A DNA stretch of 64,000 bases from Channa striata (taxonomy: Eukaryota > Chordata > Actinopteri > Anabantiformes > Channidae), in contig CM065168.1 in assembly GCA_033026295.1 (NCBI GenBank), positions 25,025,306 to 25,089,305 on the forward strand, given 5' to 3'. Shown piece after piece: positions 36,601 through 49,200 of this stretch; the stretch's first letter is position 1; each line of letters opens with the position of its first letter. Under the pieces are notes generated by a model. That model was not told the DNA's origin, did no database searches, and saw only the letters and a program-made list of their open reading frames with translations. A program made the position numbers and the translations under genes.

Positions 36601-39600
36601 ATGGTTTAGAAGAGACACCTGAAAGTCGTCCAGACAGACATCCTGGATAGATGTCAGACTGTGGGATACAGCAGACACAGACAAAATTTGATCACCATTT
36701 TATGAGACGTGCTGGCATAACTCTTGCCAATGTGCCAAATGCAAAAGCAGCAAGAGACTGTGTGACCTGCCAAAATTGAAAATCCATTCATATAGTTATT
36801 TTGCTGGGGAGAAGTAAAACACAGCGTAGACTTATTCTGGTACTTTACATATTCACTATGTGCACCAAATGACTTCTAAGTGAAAAAAAGGGATATGGTA
36901 ATGGAACGCTTTACTGCATGTCCCACTTGAGATATTAAGAACAGTACAATGTGTATTAATGGTCCTAATACAGCTAGCTGGATATTCAAATAAACTTGAA
37001 ACAAACTTTTGTTTATGAAAAAGTGGAGCAAAAGTATCAAACATTTCCTGATCTGTCTGTAGATTCTTGTATCCCCCACTAGAATCAGCATAAACGTCCA
37101 AAATAAGGCAATAATTCTGAAATGTACCTACTACACATATGTTGCCGTCAATATTCACAATAAAGAAAAAAATGCACTTATAATTAAATTGATATATACT
37201 GTATCTACCATTTCATCTCTTGGCAGAAAAAAGTGCAATAGTAGTATCATTAAAGCATTTTCAGCCTATAGAGTGTAGGGCTATTATTGCAATATGCCTA
37301 AAGGCAAACCCACAGGAATAAAAGTTACACATAAAGAGCACTATTATGCCATGTTAGGGCATTTCTAATTAATAGGCTCCTGTATTTCCACCTATTAACA
37401 ACAGACTAATTCTACGAAAGACGAAAGGGGGGCCGAGCAGCTGTTTGTTGTTAGAGCCAGGACACCGCACTGTGATAACACTCTGTAGTTATCACAGTGC
37501 GGCACTGAAGTGAACTTTCCATTAACATGACCCCCTCCACACTACTGCTCCCCTCCTCCACTCCCTGAAGAGCAGTTTTCTCTTTCAGGTGTCATTGGTC
37601 AATGACAGTCTCTCTTCTCTACAGCAGTTAAAAATGATGGGATGCTGTAAACCTGAGCTTGAACTTGAAATGCAGCGCTTGTTGGATCCCTGCAGCATGG
37701 TGGAGAAGGGTGAGGGGTTGTGTTGATAGCTGAAGGTAATTAATCAAGTCTTCTTGGGTCACACTTGTACAATGAGGTGGTTTCTGGGATACAAATAAAG
37801 CCGTTTTAGGGATGGGAATATTGTTTACCATTAGCTGAGGACTGAATTCAAAACCAGTGCCTATGCAGCGTTTGCACGGGCTTCAGCTTTTCTCATCAAG
37901 CACAATTGCAAAGAAACCCCTGTCAAACAAATGAGGCTAATAAAAGTAGAGGGAAATGTACAGGGAAAGACGCCCAACTAGGGTGGGTGGCAGAAGTTTA
38001 TAAGATATTTTGTGTGTGATGTATTTCTGCTGATGTAAGCGTACCTCCAGACCAGAGAGAGTGAGAGCGGGGGCAGCGGTTCAATGTGAAAAGGAGCCCA
38101 CTTGGCAGTGAGAGTTTTTGAAGACTGTTCAAGAACAACAGCAAGACAGTGACAGCAGAATGCCACAGGTCCCAGACATCTCCTGAGAGCGTGTTCTTTC
38201 CACATTATTGAAAGGCTAGGAATGCTGTAGCAGCACCTGCTCCACACAATGCTGCAGCTCTTGTGCGGAGTTAGATAAATGGTCTGCGAGACCCTCCTCT
38301 CTCCACTGTTGTCAGGCGGCACGCAGAGAGCATGAAAAGGACGGGAGATTATGCCTCCCCCAGGCCCTGCCTTCATAGGGCCAAGGGTTAGAAGCATACA
38401 GAGAAGATGTCTGCAGGCATGTCATTGAAACAAAAAGTGAGTTTTAAACATGCACACTTAGGAAACATGTGCTAGGCTATGGTCTCTAAATATTCCTGGA
38501 CTGTATCAACCCAGACACTTGGAATCAAGAGGATAATAAAACTTAAGCTCTGGATAAAAACCGAGCAGAGTTTATTTTAAGGAGTGATTCTGTATCTCCA
38601 CTCTGTATCTTTTATTTGGAGCTTAAAAAGAAAATAAAAGCTGAATGAAGCCTTTCCTCTCGTTCTGTCCTTGTAAAACATGTCTGTCACATCATGAACA
38701 AACAGTTTAATGTTTGCTTCTTCCTCCAGATGGTATGCTTTCCTCCCCCTCATTTCTTTTTGTTGCTCACGCTGTGTTTTCTATTGTCTAATCCCTCTGG
38801 CCCACAGACTTCTTTTGGCAGCAGTGACTGATTTAGATTCCTTTTTTACCATCTGCAGTTTAAAAATGACACTTTGATAAGTTGATCACAGTTACACAAA
38901 GACTTCCCTGTGCTAAAAAACTCCTGTTGAAGGCGTGGCTCCCATCCGAGTCTCAGCATCTGCTCTGTTCTCTCATACAGTCCAAAGAAATCACAGACAT
39001 GTTATGCAACAACACCCACACATCAAGTTTCATACTGATGACCAAGTTTTTTTTAAATAGATTTCTGCTGGGATGTTGATGGAAGGTTTTCTACATGAGA
39101 AAATTGTACATCAACAAATGCTAAGAAACAGGAATAGTTCCACATTTTGGGAAAAATTGGTGAGAGTTGGAATGGGAGGATTGGTGACCCTCTTATGTCA
39201 GTTGACTTGAAGGGATGTCTAAAGCTAATGGTAAATGTCTGCTTTTAGAGAACTTTTATCAAAAGTGCTTTACAGCTTCTCAGTCACACACACAGTCAGA
39301 CACCAATGGCGGTGGCTACCATGCAGGGTACAGTAGACAAATAAATCAGCTTTTTAAACATGAATGCAATAATAATCTTAATCTCAGCAATAAAATAAAA
39401 CAAATTTTCAAATGCCCAACAACAGTTTCTGGATGTTCAGAAAGTCCAGACTCTGTGCTTTCATCATTCTAAGGAGGATAATCTCCCTCTTTGTAATTCC
39501 ATTTGCTTAAAGGACAACGTAACATTTTTGTGCTTCATAAAACGACCGCCGGGTGCTCATATGAACACTGAAACAGGTCCCACTGTAACCAGTCATGCTG

Positions 39601-42600
39601 GCTATGAAGATAATGTTTCTAAAAGCCCTTTCAGTGTATGTTATGGGAGCCAAAATCATCTTATATAGGGATCTGTTAATGTCCTGTATTACCAGGAGGT
39701 ATCTGTTCATATAGATACCTGTTTTAAACACTTACAATGCAAAACTGTCCTTTAAGTGCATTCCACAGACAAAAAACATGCAAGATCTCACCCAACCTGT
39801 GTGTAACTCTGTATCCCTTAGATAAAGCAGCATCTGAGCTAATCTGTCACAGCAGTGTAGACATAAGCCATAGGGATAAGGTTACGGTCAAACATTTGAA
39901 CAGATGCTACATAAACTACTGCACTACACACTCTGAGACTTTGGAGATTTCTGACACAGAGTAAGTGTGTTGTATGTCTTAACCAGAGTCACTCTAAGAG
40001 GCAAAGGAGGTCAAAAAATACACTGTACTTGAAATCTTTAAAGGCAGCCCTAAACTGGCACATTCAATGTCTTTGTGTCACTCCCGTGGGTGAGATGTGA
40101 CTGAGCAAGCTTTCAGTAAGGATTTCAGTGGGAATGTTCATGGAGCTTGGTTGCTAAGATCCATAGGATGGGGGTGCCTATGTGTTATTGTTCATTTGGG
40201 GGCCGAGTGAAAGAAGTGAGCAGAGATTGATGAGAATGGTCAGTCTGTTGAGCTTCTCACTCAATGGAGCTCTCCCTTGACAAGTCAAAGCCTTTGCGGG
40301 GTTGAATTATTTCCCATTAGGCTATCAATGAACGGGCACTGAAAAGACTTTGGAGCACAGTCTGCATAGATAAGTTGAGTTTGGGGGTTATAGAAAGGCA
40401 GAGCAATGTGGTTGGTAGGTAGTAATAAGGACATTATTCATGAGGGTCTGGTTGTGCATGACTGTGTCTTAAAGTCCATGGCTGCATTATATAAATGTTG
40501 CAGCCACTTAGAGACATCTGCTATCTAGCTCAGACCTGCAGACACTGATTATATAGTTGGTGCAGGGACAACAGACTCAGATATAAACATTAAACCAGTG
40601 GCTTTGTACTTTAAAGGCCCTTACTTCCACCAAAATGAATAGTTCTGAATGGTGGAGCTCAGACAGGAGCAACGTGCCACACACGATGCCGGTTAAATAA
40701 ACTAAAACACAACAAGGCTGAAAACTGGAATAGTAAACCACATCAAGGTTTCATGGCAGGCTTTTCCAGGCTCGAAGCCACAGATAAACAGTCATTCTAT
40801 TCTAGGAGAAGTTATAACTCGTTATGGTGGATTGTAGCCACAAAGGTCCCCCTTATGCAATAGGTTTTCAAAAGTAGCCCTTCCTTTTTATGTCATGACA
40901 AGGAACTAGGAGCTGATTGGATCAAAGTTTGAAAAAAGGTTTGCATTTAGTCTATGACCTTTCTCTATGATCACATGGCAATATTTCCTTTTGATTTGAC
41001 AATGTAAACTTACAGCACACCATTACTTTTCTGTTTTATTTCTAGGTAAAATCAAAAGGACATAGCCTACTGTCCTCTATGGGCCTAACTTCCTCCTAAC
41101 ACTTAACTTATCTCCTCTATTATGTCTAAAGGCAGAGGCATTCGCAAGTTCCCAATTACCACCTGCGGTCAAACTGTCCTTTCAATCACTCCAAGAAATT
41201 GTTCACGTTGTTGTCTTGAGATCAATAGTGGTACAAATGGAAATTCATTTAAAAATGAAAGCTTGAAAGAACGTTTCTGGTATTTCTTACATTCACACAC
41301 CTAAACTGAGGTACACTTGCTGCATAAAGCTAAAAGACGTGTTTAGTTTTGAAAATTGCTGTATGTTGTCATAGTTCACCCATCAAAATGTTGGTATATG
41401 ATCGAACTGCAACTGTCTCTGAAGCACATTGAGGTTTTTATAGTTAAAGTGTGGCCATATAGCATTGCCCGGGTTCCAGGCTTCTGAATACCCACAGACA
41501 CAACCAATCAGATCTTCGTAGTGGGATTAAGAATGGGGATGTCATTTTCTTACACATATAACTCACTACTTGACAATTAGCATAAGCTGCTTCTCGATTC
41601 ATGCCCTTCCTTCAGGTCACAGTTAGGTGGTTGTTACACTTGTGTTTCCCCTCCCCATAATACTGTACAAACATTTATATAAGGTTTTATTGATGATAAA
41701 TTATGTCACATGGCACCGAGTTCCCAGTGGTTTTACCTGTAGTAGAGAAGCTCGGATTCCAACTCGAGGATGTGTCTCTGCAATGCTGGCACATGACTGG
41801 CCTTGGTCTCCAGTTCTTTCACCTTTCCCAGTCCGCTGAGCAATGCTTGCCTTGCCTCCTCCACCTTCCTTCTCATGCTTAACTGCTCTCTCTTTAGAGC
41901 TTGGTTGCAGTCCTCCAGTGCCGCCACGGTCTCTTTAGAGCTCCACAGTTCCTGCTCCAGTCTCTGGTTACACAGCATGGCTTCCTCTACCTGTCTGTCT
42001 CTGGAGCTCTGGAGTATGTCTATCTCGTGGATAATGCTCTGCAGGCTCGTCAGGTCGCTGTAGGTGCTGCTTTTCAGGTTTCCATTGCTCAGACTTTTCT
42101 GGCTTGGTTGCTTGTGGTGGGCAAGAAAACAGCCTTCCTCTGGCTTATGTTTGGAGTGGCTTTTCCATAGTCCTACCTGAGGAGAAGAACAGCTGACTTC
42201 AGGGATTATTATATTACCCAACAATACTGGAGTGACTAAGCAGGTGCAATAGTGGAATGTCATAGGATTTATACACAGTAACATATGCCATTACTATTGC
42301 ATTACAATAATGCCAAACTTTGAATGAGACCTGTGAAATATGTAATGGTCAAGTGGTCATTGATAAACTAATCAGCATTGTGTTTTTCAAGGATGCTGAC
42401 TGGTTCTTTCTCACAGACCATTACTTCTGTAGTTGTAAATGTTAATAAAACCATTAATAAAGGATCCTATGCTTTACTATGACTTTCTGATAGAGTTATA
42501 TTTCTTTAGACCTTATAAGTTGTAACTAACCAATTTTTATGGACTAATAAAAAGTAATAAAACAATAAATCAGTTGTTATTATTAACTTGATAAAATGTA

Positions 42601-43957
42601 TACTATACTAAGAATAAATAATGTCTTACTGTTCAGTAATGGTTACCTAATAATAAATTATGTTGGTCTGTCACTGATATTGGTTAATAAAAAGTTAATT
42701 AAATATTTTTTTGCATGCTGAATAGATCAGCTAAGCCCAGCTGGTGTTTACCTTCCCGCATGATAAAACTTCATTTGTCCTGAAGGTAAATGTATTGTTT
42801 GGACTGTATGGCAGCAGGTGTAGAACACCTGGACTTCAATCAGTGTATGACCAACTCAAGTAAACTAACTAAAATTTGCAGCAGTAGGCACCGTGGATTA
42901 CTGTGCAAACATATTTAAGCCTCAGAAAAACGAATAATAGCTTCTATTGGGCGTGTAATGGGGCATCGTTTAGGTTACAGTGGTTTAAAACTTGTGCCTA
43001 ATGGCTTTAAATGGTTATGACTCACTAACTAATGCATGATATTTCAGTTATTAGCTTTTAATAACAACTTAGTGAGAACTATCTATAGTTGGTAAGGGCA
43101 CCCCTGTCTCTAGTGTTGCTATTGTGCCTGATACAATTTTGATGGATGTCACGGGATGATTTGCTATAATGGACACAATTTACATTCAAAACTTAAGGCT
43201 TTTGTGTGTCTAGCTCTCGTCTGCTCGCTATCCTACAGTCTGGGCCTCTCCTTTTACGCAGCGTTCGAAGCGCTCTGACCTGCAGAGCCAAGCAGCGCGC
43301 ATCGCTGCTCTGAAGTGCGGCTCTCATGTCCTCAATCAGCTCCCTCAAACTCGCATTCTCATCCTCCAGCTTCGTTATTCGGTCCTCCGCTTCCTCCAGT
43401 GCCACGATCTCCTCATAGCACTCCCTGGTGCAGGAGCCAAGCCTGCAGCCGGAGGCGTGCCGTCCCTCCGAGGAGGGAGACGAGCCGCCGCTCACGCACA
43501 CAGACAGCAGCTTCTCTCGCCGCTTCAGAGGGCTTCTCAGGCGGATCTGAGTCTCTATGTGCTCGCTGTCTTTCCCGACCAGCAGCCGGCCGTTCTCGTA
43601 CTGGCACCCCGCCTTGGTGCTGAAGTATCCGCACAGTTTGGCGTGGAAGTGTCTGAAGGTGAGCTCGCTGGGTAAATTGTCTAAAACACTGGCGCATTCC
43701 GTGTCCTCTGAGTCTTTGTTTAGACCCAAAACCTCACATAAGATGTTAAAGTCTTCCACAGAAATTTTGCCTCCACCTTGATAGTCCATGTGGTGAAAAA
43801 TCTCCTGCAGATACTGATCCAGTCCGGTGGCCAAAACGATGATTTCGTTCTCCACTCCCCGGTCCAGTCCGTAATGGTACGCCAAAGTGCTGACTATCCA
43901 TTGCGTCCTGCGCGCTGGCCGGCTGTATGGGTCGGTGCAGTCGGATGCATCCATCAT
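27638..43957 (-). CDS. efcc1: EF-hand and coiled-coil domain-containing protein 1
   Basis: Little-studied vertebrate protein (formerly CCDC48). Eight coding exons on the minus strand: 43957-43280, 42176-41737, 35151-35003, 34712-34577, 30553-30397, 28671-28513, 27991-27922 and 27771-27638, all with matching phases. They give about 640 residues; human is about 600. The N-terminus carries the family block RRTQWIVSTLAYHYGLDRG and one EF-hand-like loop at residues 58-69 (D58, Q60, G62, K64, S66, D69). Glycine at loop position 5 and aspartate at 12 make calcium binding doubtful. Coiled coil spans about residues 190-370 and 470-560. Other family blocks are LYYRSEVSKLQL, LFRSVEGQAASDEEE and LETERVRLSLLEEKL. 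The donor after exon 1 is GTCAGA. An RTE LINE lies antisense in intron 4. The protein ends NGLIISC. Confidence 0.92.
31489..32865 (+). pseudogene. RTE LINE ORF, endonuclease part
   Basis: Open frame from the truncated 5' end (NVGT before the ATG at 31501) to a stop at 32863-32865. It holds AP-endonuclease motifs: VLCVQETRWKG (metal-binding glutamate), YAPQ, GADFNGHVG and VDYILCRRGH. A K/R-rich linker follows. The true N-terminus is absent because the copy is 5' truncated. The frame is lost just before the reverse-transcriptase domain, where the next part continues one frame over. Confidence 0.85.
32837..34255 (+). pseudogene. RTE LINE ORF, reverse-transcriptase part
   Basis: About 470 codons, in frame 2 relative to the endonuclease part. 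Motifs in order: SGKAVGPDDIPVEVWK, NYRGIKLMSHTMKLWERVVE, VFVDLEKAYDRV, LHQGSALSPFLF, and the catalytic MMFADDIVI near 33500. The C-terminus is GRPRRRYMDVLTEDM then a CGDP end. All main polymerase motifs are present, but the domain is cut off from its endonuclease by the frame change, so this copy is unlikely to be autonomous. Confidence 0.85.
35152..41736 (-). other. Large EFCC1 intron without recognised genes
   Basis: 6.6-kb intron between EFCC1 exons 2 and 3. I see a perfect short hairpin at 37465-37502, but no transposon I can name, no RNA gene and no open frame with protein-like composition. Confidence 0.5.
37465..37502. repeat. Perfect 15-bp inverted repeat with 8-nt loop
   Basis: The arm CCGCACTGTGATAAC at 37465-37479 and its exact complement at 37488-37502 enclose ACTCTGTA. 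The stem is short for a miRNA precursor. Only three more pairs can form outside it, past an internal loop. Confidence 0.6.
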
Positions 43958-44480
43958 TTCTCCTCAGCCACACCATACTTCCACACATGGAAAAGAGTTA
44001 CATTGTGCATTGTGTCTTCTTACAGCATCCCGTGTGTTTCGCGTTCATTCTCGATGCAGAAACTCCAGATTGCAGACTGGCGGAGCTGAAATGAGGCGTG
44101 TGTTAAGACAGAGCAGATTTGAATTTAGCACTGCCCCCAAAATCCAAAACCAGGGGTCCCATCCAGGACCCAGTACCACCCTATAACGGTCTCATACTGC
44201 CGTTTGTCAGAGTATAATTACCACCAGGTGTGTAAACGTCTGTCATTCAACTGGGGTTATACCTTGTTCACATGGAAAATACCCAGGAGACTAATCGGCT
44301 GCGCAGCAGAGGTGCAGCTTACTGCTTTTATCGACTCAACACATTTTACAGCATGGACTGTGAGCAGGGGGAAAACACTCGCAACTTGCTTTTCCCTGCT
44401 GTAATTAGCTTACATTGCCATCGTATATATTTTTTTTCACTAGGTTTTAGAATATGATGTTAAACACATTGACAATAAAT

Positions 44481-44530
44481 GATTGGAGTTCCTCTGCTTC
44501 ATAGAAGTATGAAGCAGAGGAACTTCAATT
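44481..44530. repeat. Hairpin with 23-bp stem and 4-nt loop
   Basis: The arms 44481-44503 and 44508-44530 pair throughout: 17 perfect Watson-Crick pairs next to the GAAG loop, then four more plus two G-U. The left arm contains TTCCTCTGCTTCATA. It ends 8 bp before the terminal TA of the foldback element at 44541. Confidence 0.7.
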
Positions 44531-44540
44531 TGATATACTA

Positions 44541-45216
44541 AATTATTTTGAAATAGCCTATGGTAAGACATCGTGTAAGAATTTAGAAAACTCTCTTCTT
44601 TGTAGTAAAATTTGACAATTACAACTTCATTCAACTTAGAATGTCTACTTAGTATTTTTATAGTAAACACCCATCTCTAAATGTGTCTTTATGTCTGTAT
44701 TAGGCTATTGATTCATTCTTTTTTGGAGTTTTCTTATAGCTGATGCAACGAATCAATGAATGAATGAACATCATAATTACTTAGGAGTAAAGGATAATTA
44801 TTAAGCAAATTGTTGCTTAGTTAATGAAAAAATCAAAATGTCATCCATAGTTTTTGCACCTTAAGGCAAACTCCTTGCAACAGTACCTGAAGCATGAAGC
44901 CGCTGACTATGACGCAATTTATTGTCTTTAAAAACACTAAATGATGCATGGATTCTTAGAAATAAACTATGTTTCTGATGAGTTTAAATACTTTCTTTTA
45001 GTAAGAAACTTAATTATTTTGTAGAATTTTCAGAAGTTGAATAATTCCCAAGTCATAAGACTTTAAGCCAAAATAACTAGAAGTCTTGAATTACTGTAAA
45101 AATACTAAGTAGACATTCTAAGTTTAATGAAGTTGTAATTGTCAAATTTTACTACAAAGAAGAGAGTTTGCTAAATTCTTACACGATGTCTTACCATAGG
45201 CTATTTCAAAATAATT
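44541..45216. mobile_element. 676-bp foldback element (MITE) with TA target duplication
   Basis: The 124-bp terminal inverted repeats at 44541-44664 and 45093-45216 are almost identical, with only about four differences. Each begins AATTATTTTGAAATAGCC. A TA dinucleotide borders each end (44539-44540 and 45217-45218), as expected for Tc1/mariner insertions. The 430-bp middle is AT-rich with no transposase. The element lies between the divergent EFCC1 and CFAP92 genes. I do not recognise the family. High arm identity suggests a young insertion or ongoing arm homogenisation. Confidence 0.8.
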
Positions 45217-45415
45217 TAACCTTTAGTCTATCAATTCTTTTGGGGTACTGTTATGGGAAAGGTGAAATATGCGTAGACTATCTGTCTGCGCATAGTTATA
45301 ACACAGTAAAGGTGTGCTTGGCGAAAAAACAATAAACTCAAAATAAAGAAGCAAAGAAGAAAAAAAACGACTTTTATTCTACAGAATTCCGACTGTCACT
45401 TCCTCCACTCGGACG

Positions 45416-45429
45416 GTTGCCATGGCGAC
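45416..45429 (+). promoter_or_regulatory. RFX X-box upstream of CFAP92
   Basis: GTTGCCATGGCGAC is a near-perfect X-box with two half-sites. A donor-like GAG|GTGAGC at 45634-45642 suggests a noncoding first exon ending at 45636, about 200 bp downstream, spliced to the exon at 46231 that carries the CFAP92 ATG. The exon is inferred. Confidence 0.6.
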
Positions 45430-46238
45430 GCGCTACTACACATGAAATCAGTGTGGTTCAAGTATACGACAACAATTTCATGATTAACGCTAAGAGGCTA
45501 AAATTACTTTAGGATAACGAGAGCAGGTAAAGTGACAAGAAGAGCATCGGAATGTCTGACTGACATGTTCTGCGTGGAGTTACGTCAGCTAAATCTAAAG
45601 TCGTCACACTCATCATAGCACGACCAAGGAGCTGAGGTGAGCAGCACACGGGGAAACATGAAGGCCTTCATAAAAACACTAAAAATTGTAAAAGTCAGAG
45701 ATTTTTTTCCCTTTTTAAATTTTACCGCTAGAGCTAATGTACTTCATTATTGGAAGGCGCAGCGCCAGTTAAAGCCAGTTAGCCTACTAGCTGCAGCTAG
45801 CAATAGTCAAAGTTTGATTTTGGGTTCTTTCCGAACCTGAGGCACGTCTCAGTTTTAGTGACGTCACTTTAGCCACTGATGCTGGTGTAAAGATTCACTG
45901 TCAGGCTGCTGAATTACTCACAGTACAGTACTGCCCCTCAGAACTTCATTAATTTGCATCTATGTGGTAAACCTATTTATCCTGAACAGGCATTCTTTAA
46001 TGTAACTAGGATAAAATTAAGTTACCTTTTATGATTTTGATGTGTTTGGCTTTTGTCTTTTGACAAAGACAAAATAAAAACACTTTTGGATTTGGATTAA
46101 GATGTTTGGTTTGTTTTCAAAGGTAACTAAGGAAACAGCAAAGAATATCTGAGAAGATTGTTTTAAAAGTGCCTATAGTTTTGGTATGTTAAAACACTTT
46201 TCTTTTTAATCTCCTTTATTTTCCTTACAGCATTTGTC

Positions 46239-49200
46239 ATGGAAAACATTACATTGGAATCAGAGCCCATGAACAACACATCAGACGCAGATCTCTGTGA
46301 CTCACAGCCAGACTGTGGTGAAGTTACAGATGAAAAACAAAAAGATGTTGTTTTCGAGACTGATTTGCCATTCACTGAAGATGGTTTGGAAAACAGGTCA
46401 AATTCAACTGAGGATGTCACATCACAAACAGATGACAACTCCTATTATGTCACATGGACTGTTTACATTGCCTTAGCTGTGCCAAAAGGTAAGCTAGTCA
46501 TAGTGAAAAGTAATGAAGCTGAAATTAAAGAGAATGTGCATGTGCTGAAATGTACTAGAAATCACCACTACACTATATTTAAACATTAAAATATCATTGC
46601 TGATTTAATTTATAATTTATCTTTTTCCTAATTTTTTCTGCGTAGGGGAAGGAGCTGATGTTCCTGAAGCTCCTGAAAAGCTCAGAAAAACAAATAAAGG
46701 CTCATCTGCTGTTCTGCTGAAAGCCCATAAAGCTCAGAGCTGCTATCATATTGAATACAAGTTGTTGTCCAGTGATAGCGAACCAGTTAAAGTGGACCTG
46801 GTGTTGTTTGGGCCAGTCGCAAAAATATACAGAGAAGAAGAGTCCAAGGTAACTGTGACATAATGCTCGTCTGTGTGTCTGTCCTTAATGATCAATTCAT
46901 AAACAGTGTAAATGTAGAACAAGAAAGTGGCCACAAAGTCTTGAGTTACAGGAAATTGCATGTTGTCAACTGTAGGGATGACACCCTTTAAGACATCCTG
47001 CTGTTGAATGCAAAGATAAATGTACACATTTTGTAACAGATTGTGAGAACATGGCATGAAGGGGATCAACTATGGATTGGTTGGAGCCAGAATTTCAACA
47101 TTAGAGTCAACAGGGATATGTTGGTCTGTCTGCTTCCTCACAAAATCAAGCTAAAGATGTGGAACAGTAAGGACAAACTGTCCAGCAAGGCCCGCTATGA
47201 AAGACTTAAAGTCTTCAGAATGCAACAAGATCAGCTCGATGAAGCAACAGACATGTGTGGTGAGCCTGAATTCCGATTTGCCCCAAAGTGACCCAAACAT
47301 TATGCATTTTGTGTTTTCATACAAAATTAAACCTGATGTTTTTACCAACAGGTGACATCAAGACTATGGTAAACAAAGTGAGATGCTTATGTCTGAAGAA
47401 GTCATTCACATTTACAAAGTGCAAAAGTGACATATTGTTCAATTCCAATTCAGAAGTTCGCTCAGAAACAGGTAGAATTTCAGAATGATACATTTAAGCA
47501 TTTTGTTGTCAGATTTTTTCCAACATATTTCATAACTTCTTGATAGACAAAAACCTGGATCCACAAATAAATAGTGTTTTTCCAAACCTGACAACTGATG
47601 CTGAGGACGTGGAAAAAAATGTTACTACATCTGTTGAATTCAGTCCAATTTCTTTGTTGGCAGGTGAGTCAAACTTTTATTCACATGACTAGCCAGAAAA
47701 GCAGTGGCTCACAAACCTAGGCTACTTAAAACAAGGCCATGCTTACGTATAAATGCTAAGTATCGGTAGTAAATACATCTTAGATTATTCTGTACCTTTT
47801 TGTATTACTTGTACACCATAGAGGCCACGTCCGCATTACAGGCCTTAATGCTTAGTTAGTATTTCTTAATTAGAGTGAAATGTATGAACAGAACATTTGG
47901 CTTCTTCAAAAGTATCCAATACATCTGAAATATTCTTATCTATCTATTCTTCCATGTCTCTACTGTCATTGTCCTGCATATCATTTTTACCAAATTGCGA
48001 AAGGCTAACACTGACTAATAACAACAGGAAATATGCATGCGAAAACCACATGAATTCTGATCCCAGTTGAATTTGATCAGGGGCCACTTGAGGGGAAAAA
48101 GATTGGATTAGGCTACTTCAGCTTTGAACTCTTAATAGAGGACAATTGAGACTGAGTTTATGCTCAGTAGTACTGTAACATACTATAAATGCAAAAGTAA
48201 CAGATGGTGACGGGTCACCAAAGTTACCAAAAACCATCATGCTGGGATGGATGTGCTTAAAAATGTTACTTAAGATCCCAGTACATAGTTAGTTCACACA
48301 AAATGAAAACTTTCAACCCTATTGCAGCAGTAGACATCCACTGGAGGTCTTGAATATTTCTTATAAACCTTATGGAGATTAATCCAAACTTTCATATTTT
48401 AGAGTAGCTGACTGTGCTGGTTACCAAATAGCACAGGCTAAAATATATTTAAATAAGATTTAAATTTTAAGACACTGTTTTATCCATGAAAGAATACTGC
48501 TTGTAATCTGTAATTTTTGTTGCTGTCAGGTGAAACCTCATTGGCTGAATGCTTCACAGTTGGTTCTTTGAGTATATTGGAGATCTTGTGCAACATCTCT
48601 CTGGACAGACCTCTAATATCTGACCAACTAAAAGCTGAACTCAATCCACTGGTCATCACAATTTTGTCAGCCAACTCAATGCCTTCATCTCCAGTCCCAT
48701 TCCATGTCCTACAAGTGTGATTTCCACCTCATTTCATAATTATTGTCATTGTTAAAATATTTAGCGGACAGAACTTTGATGTCAGTAATTGTGTGGTTTA
48801 TTTTTTTCCCAGGACAAATGCATGCCTGTATACTGTCAATACAAGTTCCATAACTTGAGCGTACACAGAACAAACTATCACAAACAAGCCACCAACATCT
48901 ACTTCAGAGATGTTAATGTAATCCTGAGTGGCCTGATGAGTCATGGAGAGCTCCAAGAGTTCCTCTCTGGTCAACCCCTGCAGATAGAGGTTCATGATCG
49001 TGACAGGAAGTTGGAAAAAACACCAGAAACTGCAGCTATGTTTGACACAGGGTCAGCTGATGGCATACAAAGCAAAGCGGCACTATTCAAACAGAAAACA
49101 ATGTGTTTTAACCCTCATGGTATTGCAGAACTAAACCTGTCTGAATTGCTACTTGGAAAGAAAAGTATAAATGTGCACTTGCCAATCAAATGCTGCCCTC

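Noticed and set aside
37465..37502. Hairpin as a true miR-101 gene
   Set aside because: Arms are in swapped order, the seed is absent and the stem is too short.
37978..38397. 139-codon minus-strand open frame in an EFCC1 intron
   Set aside because: No family resemblance, Cys/Ser/Leu-rich random composition, and no splice or promoter context.
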